Shown here: piece by piece, positions 17,685 through 25,185 of the stretch
Layout of the letters: every line of letters begins with the position of its first letter
Numbering within the stretch: position 1 is the first letter of the stretch
Assembly: GCF_014205215.1 (NCBI RefSeq)
Contig: NZ_JACHNC010000001.1
Coordinates: 2,547,001 to 2,611,000 of the forward strand
DNA length: 64,000 nt
Source: Actinoplanes lobatus
GTDB lineage: Bacteria > Actinomycetota > Actinomycetes > Mycobacteriales > Micromonosporaceae
Direction of reading: 5' to 3'
The notes under the pieces: generated by a model
Databases searched by the model: none
What the model saw: only the letters and a program-made list of their open reading frames with translations
Told to the model about the DNA's origin: nothing
Translations under genes and position numbers: made by a program

Positions 17685-18161
17685 GTGGGTTCGCACTGGG
17701 TCCGCCCGTACTCGCCGGGCAACGGCCGCTGGCTCGTCATCGTCTGGGAGGCCGTCGCTCTCGCGCTGCTCACCTGGGCCTCGATCCGCCAGTTCGACCT
17801 GATCGGGCACGGGGTGCGGGCGGTCGCCTGCACCCTGGCCGCGGTCTGGGTGATCGGCGCCTGGCGGATCCTGCGGCACGGCGTCTACGTGAGCAGCGAC
17901 GGCGTGCTCATCCGCGGCCTGCTGCGCTCGCGGAGCCTCCGGTGGCACGACATCGCCGGCGTGCACCTGCACCAGTCCATCCACAAGCTCGGGCGGTGGG
18001 AGCTGCAGAACGACACCACCGTGCTGATCGAACGGCACGACGGCGCCACCGTGAACACCGAACTGTGGGCGCAGGGCGTCGACTTCCACTCCCGGCCGAA
18101 ACTCTTCCGCGCCGTCTACCAGGAGATCCGCAACCGGCACCGGGCCGCGGCCGAGAACTGA
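17685..18161 (+). CDS. Membrane protein with bacterial PH-like domain
   Basis: 158 residues. Two membrane helices (about 17-36 and 45-62) are followed by a cytoplasmic beta-rich domain (GVYVSSDGVLIRGLLRSRSLRWHDIAGV) typical of bacterial pleckstrin-homology-like modules. GTG 17685 follows the Fic-like gene by 21 bases on the same strand, so they are probably one transcript. No function is assigned to this family. Confidence 0.7.
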   Translation: MGSHWVRPYSPGNGRWLVIVWEAVALALLTWASIRQFDLIGHGVRAVACTLAAVWVIGAWRILRHGVYVSSDGVLIRGLLRSRSLRWHDIAGVHLHQSIHKLGRWELQNDTTVLIERHDGATVNTELWAQGVDFHSRPKLFRAVYQEIRNRHRAAAEN

Positions 18162-18178
18162 CCCGTAAGACATGGAGG

Positions 18179-18207
18179 AGCCGGCGTCCCTCGCGGGGGC
18201 GCCGGCT
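18179..18207 (+). terminator. Hairpin terminator after the PH-domain gene
   Basis: A 12-bp stem (18179-18190 with 18196-18207, one G-T pair) with a 5-base loop and only two T at its end, 18 bases after the stop codon. Confidence 0.7.
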
Positions 18208-18581
18208 TCGCGCGTCCGGACCGGGTTATCAAGCGTGCACCTGAGTCGTTGTCGACGGTCCTGGCGCTCTTTCGAGCGGAGGTCCCGCCGCAACGTGCCT
18301 GCCGTGGCTGATCGCGCGTGGGTTCCCGGTGGCCGTGCACGGTGCCCGACGTTTCCGGGCCCGCGAGTCATTTCTACGCCGCCCTCCGCTTGATCACCAG
18401 ATTTCGCCCGAAAAGAGGCCCCTAAGACGAATGCTCAGACCGATCCTCACCCCACCCGACCCGGTGGCCCGTGCGGCACCACCCACTCACGCCGGCGGGC
18501 GCGTTGCGGCCTGTAGCGGCAGGAGGTCGCGGGTCTTCTACGGCGGGTTCGGGTAGCCCGTACGAGATAGGGGTTTGATTT
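18208..18581. other. 374-base non-coding stretch between convergent genes
   Basis: Open frames here have arginine-rich random composition and no ribosome sites, so I call no gene. A weak 4-bp stem (CGGG/CCCG) just beyond the HAD gene's stop is the only structure on the minus side. I see no repeat, RNA gene or transposon trace. Confidence 0.5.
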
Positions 18582-19406
18582 TTACGCGACGGCGGAGCGG
18601 GTGCGGCGATGGCGGCCGTAGAGGGCGAAGCCGATCGCGACGCCGACGCCGACGCCCAAGGCCGCGGCGACCGGCACGGCCGGGCGGTCACGCAGGCGCT
18701 TTCCCAGGGGTACGGGGTTGCGGAACTCCATGATCGGCCAGGACCGGAGCGCGGCCACCCGGCGCAGGGCGCGGTCGGGGTTGACCACGCTGGGAAGACC
18801 GACCGCCTCGAGAAGCGGGAGGTCACTGCTCGAATCCGAATAGGCGTAGCACCGGGTCAGGTCGTAGCCCCGCTCCTCGGCCAGCCGCTTGACGCCGACG
18901 ACCTTGGCCGATCCGGCCGAGTAGAACTCGACGGCCCCGCTGTACCGCCCGTCGACGATGGCCATGCGGGTGGCGATCACGTCGGTGATGCCGAGCAGCG
19001 CGCCGATCGGGCGGACCATCTCGTCGCCGGACGCGGAGACCAGCACGACATCGCGGCCGGCCGCCTGGTGCTCGGCGATCAGCGCGGCCGCCTCGGCATA
19101 GACATAGGGGTTGATGAGATCGTTGAGCGTCTCCGCGACGATCTGCTGCACCTGCTCGACCCGCCAGCCCTTGCAGAGGGCCGCCATGTAGTCGCGGGTG
19201 CGGGCCATCGACTGCTCGTCGGTGCCCCCGCCGAGCCGGAACATCAGCTGCGCATAGGCGGTTTTCACCACGTCACGGCGGCTGATCAGCCCATCACGAT
19301 AGAACGGCCGTCCGAAAGCCAGCGCACTGGACTTCGCGATGACGGTCTTGTCGAGGTCGAAAAACGCGGCGCTGAGGCCCACGGGCCGAAAGTGTAGCCG
19401 CAACAT
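18582..19406 (-). CDS. HAD-IB family phosphatase with C-terminal membrane helix
   Basis: 274 residues from ATG 19406. FFDLDKTVI supplies the catalytic DxDxT of the HAD superfamily, SASGDEMV holds the motif II Ser, and YAYSDSSSDLPLLEAVG holds the metal-binding motif III/IV, as in SerB-like HAD-IB phosphatases. A hydrophobic helix near the C-terminus (VPVAAALGVGVGVAIGFALYG) followed by RHRRTR anchors it in the membrane, facing the cytoplasm. The start is uncertain: a GTG at 19496 would add 30 unconserved-looking residues. It lies beside ssd and the Tad genes, as in mycobacteria. The substrate is unknown. Confidence 0.85.
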   Translation of the reverse strand: MLRLHFRPVGLSAAFFDLDKTVIAKSSALAFGRPFYRDGLISRRDVVKTAYAQLMFRLGGGTDEQSMARTRDYMAALCKGWRVEQVQQIVAETLNDLINPYVYAEAAALIAEHQAAGRDVVLVSASGDEMVRPIGALLGITDVIATRMAIVDGRYSGAVEFYSAGSAKVVGVKRLAEERGYDLTRCYAYSDSSSDLPLLEAVGLPSVVNPDRALRRVAALRSWPIMEFRNPVPLGKRLRDRPAVPVAAALGVGVGVAIGFALYGRHRRTRSAVA

Positions 19407-19621
19407 GCTCGAAACGACTGCCCCGAACGCGGGACGCGCCTGTTCGTGACGCGCTGTGAGAACGGTCAGACGGGCAGGAGACGTTGCAGGGGCCACATTC
19501 GGTACTCGACGGGGAACCCGGTCCTGAGGCAGACTTGTGTTTGTTACCGGGTTGTGTGTTGCTGTCGTTGCGCCCGGTGATTCCGGCGCTCGGTGATTGC
19601 GCCCCCCGCGATCGCCGAGTT

Positions 19622-19682
19622 GATTCGGCTCGACCCCCCCGGAGCCGAATCCCAGGGCGGCCCCCGTCTCCCCCGACGGGGG
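19622..19682 (-). terminator. Tandem hairpins between STAS and HAD genes
   Basis: There are two stems in a row: 10 bp (19622-19631 with 19642-19651, loop containing seven C) and 8 bp (19661-19668 with 19675-19682). They lie 12 bases after the STAS stop on the minus strand, so they probably end that transcript before the HAD gene. Neither has a T tract. Confidence 0.55.
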
Positions 19683-19694
19683 TCGTTCCCGTTA

Positions 19695-20048
19695 TCAGGC
19701 GCCGGAGGCCCGGCTCGGCTCCTCGTCACGGTCGTCGATGAGACCGAAGAAGTCGGAGAGACCGGTCACCGACAGCACCCGCCGGAACGTGTCGCTCGGA
19801 TTGAGCACCTCGAAGGTGACGCCCTTGGCCTCAGCGGTGCGGTAGCCCTCGATCAGCGCGCCGAGCCCGGTCGAGTCGATGAAGGCGGCGTCGCGCAGAT
19901 CCACCCGGACGGCCGTGGGCGACCAGTCGGTGATCGCGTCGTGGATGCCCTGGGCCACCATGTCGGAGTTGGCGAAGTCGACCTCCCCCAGCACCGTGAC
20001 CGTGACCGACCCGTCATCGGTGCGCGTGGTCCGGATCGAGTTCTCCAT
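19695..20048 (-). CDS. STAS-domain anti-sigma factor antagonist
   Basis: 117 residues, a single cytoplasmic STAS domain. VTVLGEVDFANSDMV is the first strand-helix, and AAFIDSTGLGALIEG carries the DSTGLG motif whose Ser is phosphorylated by a partner HATPase anti-sigma kinase. Unphosphorylated protein frees the sigma factor. ATG 20048 has GGAG 5 bases upstream. No kinase is adjacent; the nearest candidate is the anti-sigma gene after bldG, 8 kb away. Confidence 0.9.
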   Translation of the reverse strand: MENSIRTTRTDDGSVTVTVLGEVDFANSDMVAQGIHDAITDWSPTAVRVDLRDAAFIDSTGLGALIEGYRTAEAKGVTFEVLNPSDTFRRVLSVTGLSDFFGLIDDRDEEPSRASGA

Positions 20049-20249
20049 ACCAACTCCATCGGTCCGTGTGGTAGCCGAACATACCCAATCCGGTCACGCG
20101 CATGCCTGCGGCTTACCAGATCATCGCCGTGCGTAGCGGTTGTCCACAGGCCTCGTGGTTATCCACAGTCGAGGCTGGTGGTGGTTGTCGCGGCTGTCCG
20201 GGCTCGGCGACGGTGGGCGCCCAACCCCGCCGCCCCCGCTGGAGATCCG

Positions 20250-21326
20250 ATGCCCGCTCCGCGCCGCCCCCTCATCGTGACCGCCGACCAGGACCTGCTC
20301 GACGACCTGCTGCGCCTCGCCGCGGCCGGCGGAACCGAGGTCGACGTGGCGCCCGACCCGGCCGCCGCCCGCGCCCGCTGGGTTGGCGCCCCCATGGTCC
20401 TGGTCGGCGCCGACCAGGCGGCCGCCTGTCTCCGGGCCCGGCTGCCCCGGCGGTCCCGGCTCATCCTGGTCGGCCATCCGGAGACGATGCGGCCGGCCTT
20501 CCAGATGGCCGACCTCATCGGCGCCGACAACCTGGCGGTCCTGCCGGAGGCCGACCCCTGGATGGTCGACCAGTTCGCCGGGCGCGCCGATCCGCTCAGC
20601 ACCGCACGGACCCTCGCGGTGATCGGCGGCCGGGGCGGCGCCGGGGCGAGCATCCTCGCCACCGGGCTGGCCACCACCGCGGTCCGGGCCGGCTATCGCA
20701 CCCTGCTGGTCGACGCCGACCCGCTCGGCGGTGGCCTCGACCTGGTGCTCGGCTGGGAACAGGTGGACGGCATGCGCTGGCCGGCCCTCGCCGGAGCGGA
20801 CGGGCGGGTCGACCCGCCCACCCTGCTCGGCGCCCTGCCGCACCGCGGCGACCTGGTGCTGCTCTCCTTCGACCGGGACGAGCTGCCCGGCGTGCCGGTC
20901 GAGGCGATGGCGGCCGCCCTCGACGCGGCCCGCCGCGGTCGAGACGTGATCGTCGCCGACCTGCCCCGGCAACTCGACGACGCGGCCGTGCTCGCGCTCC
21001 AGGCGGCCGAGCGCGCGCTGCTCGTGGTGCCGGCCGAGCTGCGGGCCACCGCGTCGGCGGCCCGGATCGCGGCCACCGTGTCGGTGCACTGCGACGACGT
21101 GGCGGTCGTGGTTCGCGGCCCCGCGCCCGGCCGGCTCAAGGCACGCGACATCGCCCGGGCGCTCGGTCTGCCGCTGGCCGGGACCCTGCGGCCGGAACCC
21201 GGTGTCTGCCAGGGCATCGAACGCGGTACGGCGCCGACGGCCGACGGGAAGGGGCCGCTCGCCGACCTCTGCCGCCGGCTGGTCGGCGAACTGATGGAGA
21301 CGGTTACGAAGGCGGCCGCGGCATGA
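20250..21326 (+). CDS. ssd: Septum site-determining protein / CpaE-like ATPase (Ssd)
   Basis: 358 residues. The N-terminal receiver-like half (VTADQDLLDDLLRLAAA) is followed by a MinD/ParA-type domain with the deviant Walker A GGRGGAGAS near residue 131 and LVDADPLGGGLDLVLG near 160, as in CpaE/Ssd proteins. These position Tad pilus machines or affect septum placement. The last position of the Walker loop lacks the usual Lys, which is common in this branch. ATG 20250 has GGAG 9 bases upstream. The stop overlaps the tadA start (ATGA at 21323), so the operon begins here. Confidence 0.88.
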   Translation: MPAPRRPLIVTADQDLLDDLLRLAAAGGTEVDVAPDPAAARARWVGAPMVLVGADQAAACLRARLPRRSRLILVGHPETMRPAFQMADLIGADNLAVLPEADPWMVDQFAGRADPLSTARTLAVIGGRGGAGASILATGLATTAVRAGYRTLLVDADPLGGGLDLVLGWEQVDGMRWPALAGADGRVDPPTLLGALPHRGDLVLLSFDRDELPGVPVEAMAAALDAARRGRDVIVADLPRQLDDAAVLALQAAERALLVVPAELRATASAARIAATVSVHCDDVAVVVRGPAPGRLKARDIARALGLPLAGTLRPEPGVCQGIERGTAPTADGKGPLADLCRRLVGELMETVTKAAAA

Positions 21327-22498
21327 GCGAGTCATCCAGCGACCGGGTGACGGACCGGGTGCGGCGCCGGTTCGCGTACGACGGGGTGGAGGCGACGCCG
21401 GCCGCCGTGGTGAGCGCCGTCCGGCAGGAGACCGCGGTGCTCGGTGACACGGCCGTGCTGCGCCTGGCCGGGCGGGTGCGTGACGAGCTGATCGGGGCCG
21501 GCCCGCTGGCGCCGCTGCTGGCCGACCCCGCCGTCACCGACGTGCTCGTCAACCGGCTGCACGTGTGGGTGGACCGGGGCGCCGGGCTGGAACGGGCGGC
21601 GATCCGGTTCGGTGACGGCGACGAGGTGCGGCGGCTGGCCCAGCGGCTGGTCGCGGCCTGTGGACGACGGCTCGACGACGGGCAGCCGTTCGCGGACGCC
21701 CGCCTTCCGGACGGCACCCGGCTGCACGCGGTGCTGCCGCCGATCGCCACGGACGGGCCGTACCTGTCGTTGCGGACCTTCCGGCAGCGGCCGTTCAGCC
21801 TCGACGACCTGGTTCGGCACGGCGCCGTGGAGGCGGTGGCCGCCGAGGTGCTGACGGCCGTGGTGACGGGGCGGCTGGCGTACCTGGTGACCGGTGGCAC
21901 CGGCAGCGGCAAGACCACGATGCTCGCCACCCTGCTCGGGCTGGTGCCGCCGACCGAGCGCATCGTGCTCGTCGAGGACGCCGCCGAGCTCCGGCCGGTG
22001 CATCCGCATGTGGTGGCGTTGCAGGCGCGTACCGCGAATGTGGAGGGTGCCGGTGCCGTCGGGCTGACCGACCTGGTCCGGCAGGCGCTGCGGATGCGAC
22101 CCGACCGGCTCGTCGTCGGGGAGTGCCGGGGTGCCGAGATCGTCGACCTGCTCGGCGCGCTCAACACCGGCCACGACGGCGGCGCCGGGACGCTGCACGC
22201 CAACGCGCCCGGGGACGTACCGGCCCGGCTCGAGGCGCTCGGACTGCTCGGCGGTCTGCCCCGGGCTGCGCTGCACGCCCAGGTGGTGGCGGCGCTCCAG
22301 GTGGTGTTGCAGGTCCGGCGGACCGGTGCGGGCCGGTTCCTGGAGTCGATCGGTGTGCTCGTGCCGGCGGGGGAGGAGCGGCTGGCGACCGTGGTGCCGG
22401 CCTGGCAGCGCGACCGCGGCCCCGGCCCGGGCGCCACGGTGCTGGCCCGGCTGCTCGCCGAGCGGGGGATCACGGTCCCCGAGGTGCTGCGGTCGTGA
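21323..22498 (+). CDS. tadA: Tad pilus assembly ATPase TadA/CpaF
   Basis: 391 residues, a GspE-type hexameric secretion ATPase that powers pilus assembly at the inner face of the membrane. Walker A is GGTGSGKTT near residue 193, the Asp box is VEDAAEL, Walker B is DRLVVGECRGAE, and the His box is GTLHANAP. The N-terminal TDVLVNRLHVWVDRG segment is typical of CpaF. It overlaps ssd by 4 bases and tadB by 4 bases (GTGA), giving tight translational coupling. Confidence 0.93.
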   Translation: MSESSSDRVTDRVRRRFAYDGVEATPAAVVSAVRQETAVLGDTAVLRLAGRVRDELIGAGPLAPLLADPAVTDVLVNRLHVWVDRGAGLERAAIRFGDGDEVRRLAQRLVAACGRRLDDGQPFADARLPDGTRLHAVLPPIATDGPYLSLRTFRQRPFSLDDLVRHGAVEAVAAEVLTAVVTGRLAYLVTGGTGSGKTTMLATLLGLVPPTERIVLVEDAAELRPVHPHVVALQARTANVEGAGAVGLTDLVRQALRMRPDRLVVGECRGAEIVDLLGALNTGHDGGAGTLHANAPGDVPARLEALGLLGGLPRAALHAQVVAALQVVLQVRRTGAGRFLESIGVLVPAGEERLATVVPAWQRDRGPGPGATVLARLLAERGITVPEVLRS

Positions 22499-23244
22499 CC
22501 TGGGTGCTCGTGACGCTGCTGGTGGCTGCCGTGTTCCTGGTCGCCGGTCCGGAGCGTGGGGCGCGGGACCGGCTGACCGGGCGGCGGACCCGGCTGGACC
22601 TCACCGGGGTACGACGGGTGCTCGTCGCCCTGCTCGGCGGGCCGGTGTGGCGTCTCGCCGTCGGAGCCGCGGTCGTCGCCGGAGTGGCCGCCGGATCGGC
22701 CGGCGGCCCGGTCGCGGCGGTCGTGGCGGGTGCGTACGCGGGTTTGGCGGTCCACGAGTGGCGACGCCTGGACCGGCGGAAACGTGGCGCCGCCCGGCGG
22801 ATGGCGACCCTCGACGAGCTGACCTCCCTGGTGGCGGACCTGCGGGCGGGCATTCCGGCGGCCGTGGTGGCGGCCACCTCGGCGGGCGGGGCCCGGTTGG
22901 CCGGGGACGAGCGGATCCAGCGGCTGACCGGTGCGGTGTGGCGGCTCGCCGAACACACCGGGGCGCCGGCCGCCGACCTGCTCGAGCGGATCGAGTCGGA
23001 CGCGCGGGAGACCGGGCGTCTCGGCAGGAAGGCGGGCGCCCAGGCGGCCGGGGCCCAGGTGACGGCCGGGCTGCTGGCGGTGCTGCCGTTCGCCGGGATC
23101 GGCGCCGGGTATGTGCTGGGCGGCGACCCGATGGACGTGCTGCTGCATACGCCGGGCGGCGCCGGGTGCGCGATCGGGGCGCTGATCCTCCAGTGCTGCG
23201 GCCTGAAATGGGCGCAGCGCATCGGCGAGCGGGTGCTGCGATGA
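22495..23244 (+). CDS. tadB: Tad pilus membrane platform protein TadB
   Basis: 249 residues. Two N-terminal helices (about 2-18 and 45-75), a cytoplasmic T2SSF-like helical region (ATLDELTSLVADLRAGIPA), and two C-terminal helices are seen. This is the GspF-type platform fold that converts ATPase motion into pilin extrusion. GTG 22495 overlaps the tadA stop. Compared with proteobacterial TadB it is short at the N-terminus, as is usual in actinobacteria. Confidence 0.85.
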   Translation: MTWVLVTLLVAAVFLVAGPERGARDRLTGRRTRLDLTGVRRVLVALLGGPVWRLAVGAAVVAGVAAGSAGGPVAAVVAGAYAGLAVHEWRRLDRRKRGAARRMATLDELTSLVADLRAGIPAAVVAATSAGGARLAGDERIQRLTGAVWRLAEHTGAPAADLLERIESDARETGRLGRKAGAQAAGAQVTAGLLAVLPFAGIGAGYVLGGDPMDVLLHTPGGAGCAIGALILQCCGLKWAQRIGERVLR

Positions 23245-23447
23245 CGCCGGTGTGCGGCGTGGCGGAGCTGCTGCGCCCCGGTGGGCCGGTCCGGGTCCCG
23301 TTGCGGGAGTGCTGCGCGGCGGCCCTGGTCGGAGCGGGCGGCGAGACCTCGGCGTGCGCCGCGGCGCGGCCGGCTGTCCCGGCTGGTTCCCCGCGGGCGA
23401 CCGGGCCGGAAGGTGACCGCGGGCAACCTGCCGAGGTGGCGCGATGA
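23241..23447 (+). CDS. Small coupled ORF between tadB and tadC
   Basis: 68 residues, Pro/Gly/Ala-rich with four Cys (VCGVAELL, ECCAAALV, ETSACAAA). The ATG at 23241 overlaps the tadB stop, and its TGA overlaps the tadC ATG at 23444, so it is coupled on both sides. I recognise no family. It could be a real small subunit, or a spacer frame that simply keeps ribosomes moving between tadB and tadC. Confidence 0.5.
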   Translation: MTPVCGVAELLRPGGPVRVPLRECCAAALVGAGGETSACAAARPAVPAGSPRATGPEGDRGQPAEVAR

Positions 23448-24142
23448 CCGGGATCGTGGTGGCGGGTTGTGCGGCGCTGGCTGCCGGGCTGCTGATCCTT
23501 CCGGCGGGCCGGCGGCGGCTGTCGCGACCCCGCTCCGGGCGACCGGGCGGGCGGCGGACCCGGGTGCTGCTGTCGGTGCTGGCCGGGCTCGCCGTCGCCG
23601 GCTTCATCGGCGGCCCATGGGGTGTCCCGCTGGGCGTGGCGGCCGGCCTCGGGACGGAGCGCTTCCTGCGCGGCCGGGAACCGGCCGAGGTCCGCCAGGA
23701 ACGCGCCGAGGCCCTGGCCGACCTGCCGCTCGGTGCGGACCTGCTGGCGGCCGCATTGCAGGGCGGCACCTCGGTGGACCGGTCGATCGCCGCCGTGGCG
23801 GACGCCCTGGGCGGCCCGCTCGGTGACCGGCTCCAGCGGGTCGCCCGATCGCTGCGGCTCGGCGCGAGCCCGCCCGAGGCCTGGGCGCACCTGGCCGGGG
23901 TGCCGCAGAGCGAGCGGCTGGTCGCCGCGGCCGTCCGGTCCAGCGCGAGCGGCGGTGCGCTGGCCGGTGCGCTGGAACGGTTCGCCGGTGACCTGCGGGC
24001 CGACCGCGCCGTCGAGAACGAGGCCGCCGCCCAACGGGCGAGTGTCCTCATCGTCCTTCCGCTCGGGCTGTGCTTCCTGCCGGCCTTCGTACTCGCCGGC
24101 CTGGTGCCGACGATGGTCGCGATCCTCCGCGACGTGCTGTGA
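23444..24142 (+). CDS. tadC: Tad pilus membrane platform protein TadC-like
   Basis: 232 residues. N-terminal helices (about 3-20 and 42-70), then the T2SSF domain (LPLGADLLAAALQGGTSVDRSIAAVA), and C-terminal helices ending GLVPTMVAILRDVL. It is the second GspF-like platform subunit beside TadB. The last 8 codons are the start of a 60-base tandem duplication that continues past the stop codon. It overlaps the preceding small ORF by 4 bases. Confidence 0.85.
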   Translation: MTGIVVAGCAALAAGLLILPAGRRRLSRPRSGRPGGRRTRVLLSVLAGLAVAGFIGGPWGVPLGVAAGLGTERFLRGREPAEVRQERAEALADLPLGADLLAAALQGGTSVDRSIAAVADALGGPLGDRLQRVARSLRLGASPPEAWAHLAGVPQSERLVAAAVRSSASGGALAGALERFAGDLRADRAVENEAAAQRASVLIVLPLGLCFLPAFVLAGLVPTMVAILRDVL

Positions 24143-24233
24143 ATCCGGTACGGCGTGTCCGGCGCCGTACCCGGCGTCGCGATCCTCCGCGACGTGCTCC
24201 GAACCCGGTACGGCGTGTCCGGCGCCGTACCCG
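24116..24233 (+). repeat. 60-base tandem duplication at the tadC 3' end
   Basis: Copies at 24116-24173 and 24176-24233, with exact 60-base period, differ at only a few bases, including the first copy's TGA stop. Each copy holds the sequence coding the last tadC codons and a 9-bp inverted repeat (GGTACGGCG / CGCCGTACC, 7-base loop). The result is two matching hairpins between tadC and the pilin gene. Confidence 0.9.
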
Positions 24234-24251
24234 ACCGACCGAGGAGGTCCA

Positions 24252-24437
24252 GTGCACAAACTCATCGCCCACTACCGGCGGCTCCAGGCGGAAGCCGGGG
24301 ACGCCGGGATGAGCACCGCCGAATACGCCGTGGGCACCATTGCCGCGGTGGCCTTCGCCGGCGTCCTGCTCAAGGTCATCACCAGCGGGACCGTGCAGTC
24401 GGCGTTGAGCGCGCTCATCGCCCGGGCGCTGAAGTGA
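24252..24437 (+). CDS. Flp/Tad pilin-like protein (DUF4244)
   Basis: 61 residues. A short N-terminal leader (MHKLIAHYRRLQAEAGDAG) precedes MSTAEYAVGTIAAVAFAGVLL, where the E at +5 after the cleavage Gly and the hydrophobic helix match type IV-like pilins. A prepilin peptidase would cut after the Gly. GTG 24252 has GAGGAGG 5 bases upstream, a much stronger site than in the coupled genes around it, fitting a pilin made in excess. No peptidase gene is in the window. Confidence 0.88.
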   Translation: MHKLIAHYRRLQAEAGDAGMSTAEYAVGTIAAVAFAGVLLKVITSGTVQSALSALIARALK

Positions 24438-24796
24438 GACGGCGCCGGTGGCCCGGCCGGGACCGGGGTTCGTTCACCGCGGAACTCGCGGCCGGGCTGC
24501 CGGCGCTCATGGTGCTGCTCAGCGCCGGCATCACGGCCGTCACGGCGGTGGCGACCCGGATGCAGTGCCTGGACGCGGCCCGGGAGGCCGCGCTGTCCGC
24601 GGCCCGCGGCGAGCCGTCCACGGCGGCGGGCCGGCTGGCTCCGGAGGGCGCCGCCATCCGGGTGTCGGAGGGCGGGGAGACGGTCACGGCGGAGGTGTCG
24701 GCGCCGGTCCGGATCCTCGGGTCGGATCTGCCGGGGATGACGGTCCGGGCCAGCGCGTCCGCGGCCCGCGAGCCGGAGGGGGCGCCTGTCCCGTGA
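24434..24796 (+). CDS. TadE-like pseudopilin
   Basis: 120 residues. RDRGSFTAELAAGLPALMVLLSAG gives the basic leader, the cleavage-site Gly, Glu at +5 and the membrane helix of TadE-like minor pilins, followed by a periplasmic beta region. GTG 24434 overlaps the pilin stop (GTGA), and its own stop overlaps the next GTG. It probably caps or initiates the pilus. Confidence 0.82.
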   Translation: MRRRRWPGRDRGSFTAELAAGLPALMVLLSAGITAVTAVATRMQCLDAAREAALSAARGEPSTAAGRLAPEGAAIRVSEGGETVTAEVSAPVRILGSDLPGMTVRASASAAREPEGAPVP

Positions 24797-25164
24797 GGGA
24801 CATCGGCTGTGCGGTGAGGGACCGGGGCTCGGCATCGGTTCTGGTGGCGGCCGCCGGATCGGTGCTGGTCGTGCTGGCCGCGGGCCTGGCCGCTGTCGGC
24901 GCCGCCCGGGTGGCCCGGCACCAGGCCAAGGTGGCGGCCGACTTCGGGGCGCTGGCCGGGGGAGCGCACGCCATCGAGGGGCAGGCGGCGGCCTGCGCGG
25001 TGGCACGGCGCTACGTCGAGGCCAACGGGGCGAGCATGTCCGATTGCGTCGTCTCGGGACTGGAGATCGTGGTCCGGGCCGAGGTCCGGTTCCGGTTCGC
25101 CCCGGATGGTGCGGAAGCCGCCTCCCGGGCGGGCCCGATCTCCGGTGTGACTATTCCCACATGA
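24793..25164 (+). CDS. TadE-like protein of the helicase/secretion neighbourhood
   Basis: 123 residues. RDRGSASVLVAAAGSVLVVLAAGLAAVGAA is the membrane helix region; KVAADFGALAGGAHAIEGQAAAC matches the family found beside actinobacterial Tad operons and a DEAD helicase. Two pairs of Cys (AACAVA, SDCVVSG) may form a disulfide outside the membrane. It is coupled to the preceding gene by GTGA. It converges on the helicase gene with 21 bases between stops, closing the operon. Confidence 0.8.
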   Translation: MRDIGCAVRDRGSASVLVAAAGSVLVVLAAGLAAVGAARVARHQAKVAADFGALAGGAHAIEGQAAACAVARRYVEANGASMSDCVVSGLEIVVRAEVRFRFAPDGAEAASRAGPISGVTIPT

Positions 25165-25185
25165 CCGGTACGGCGGGCGGCCGCG

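Noticed and set aside
18172..18393. Small 73-codon frame after the PH-domain gene
   Set aside because: Its start lies in the terminator hairpin and the product is Arg/Ser-rich without a ribosome site that fits.
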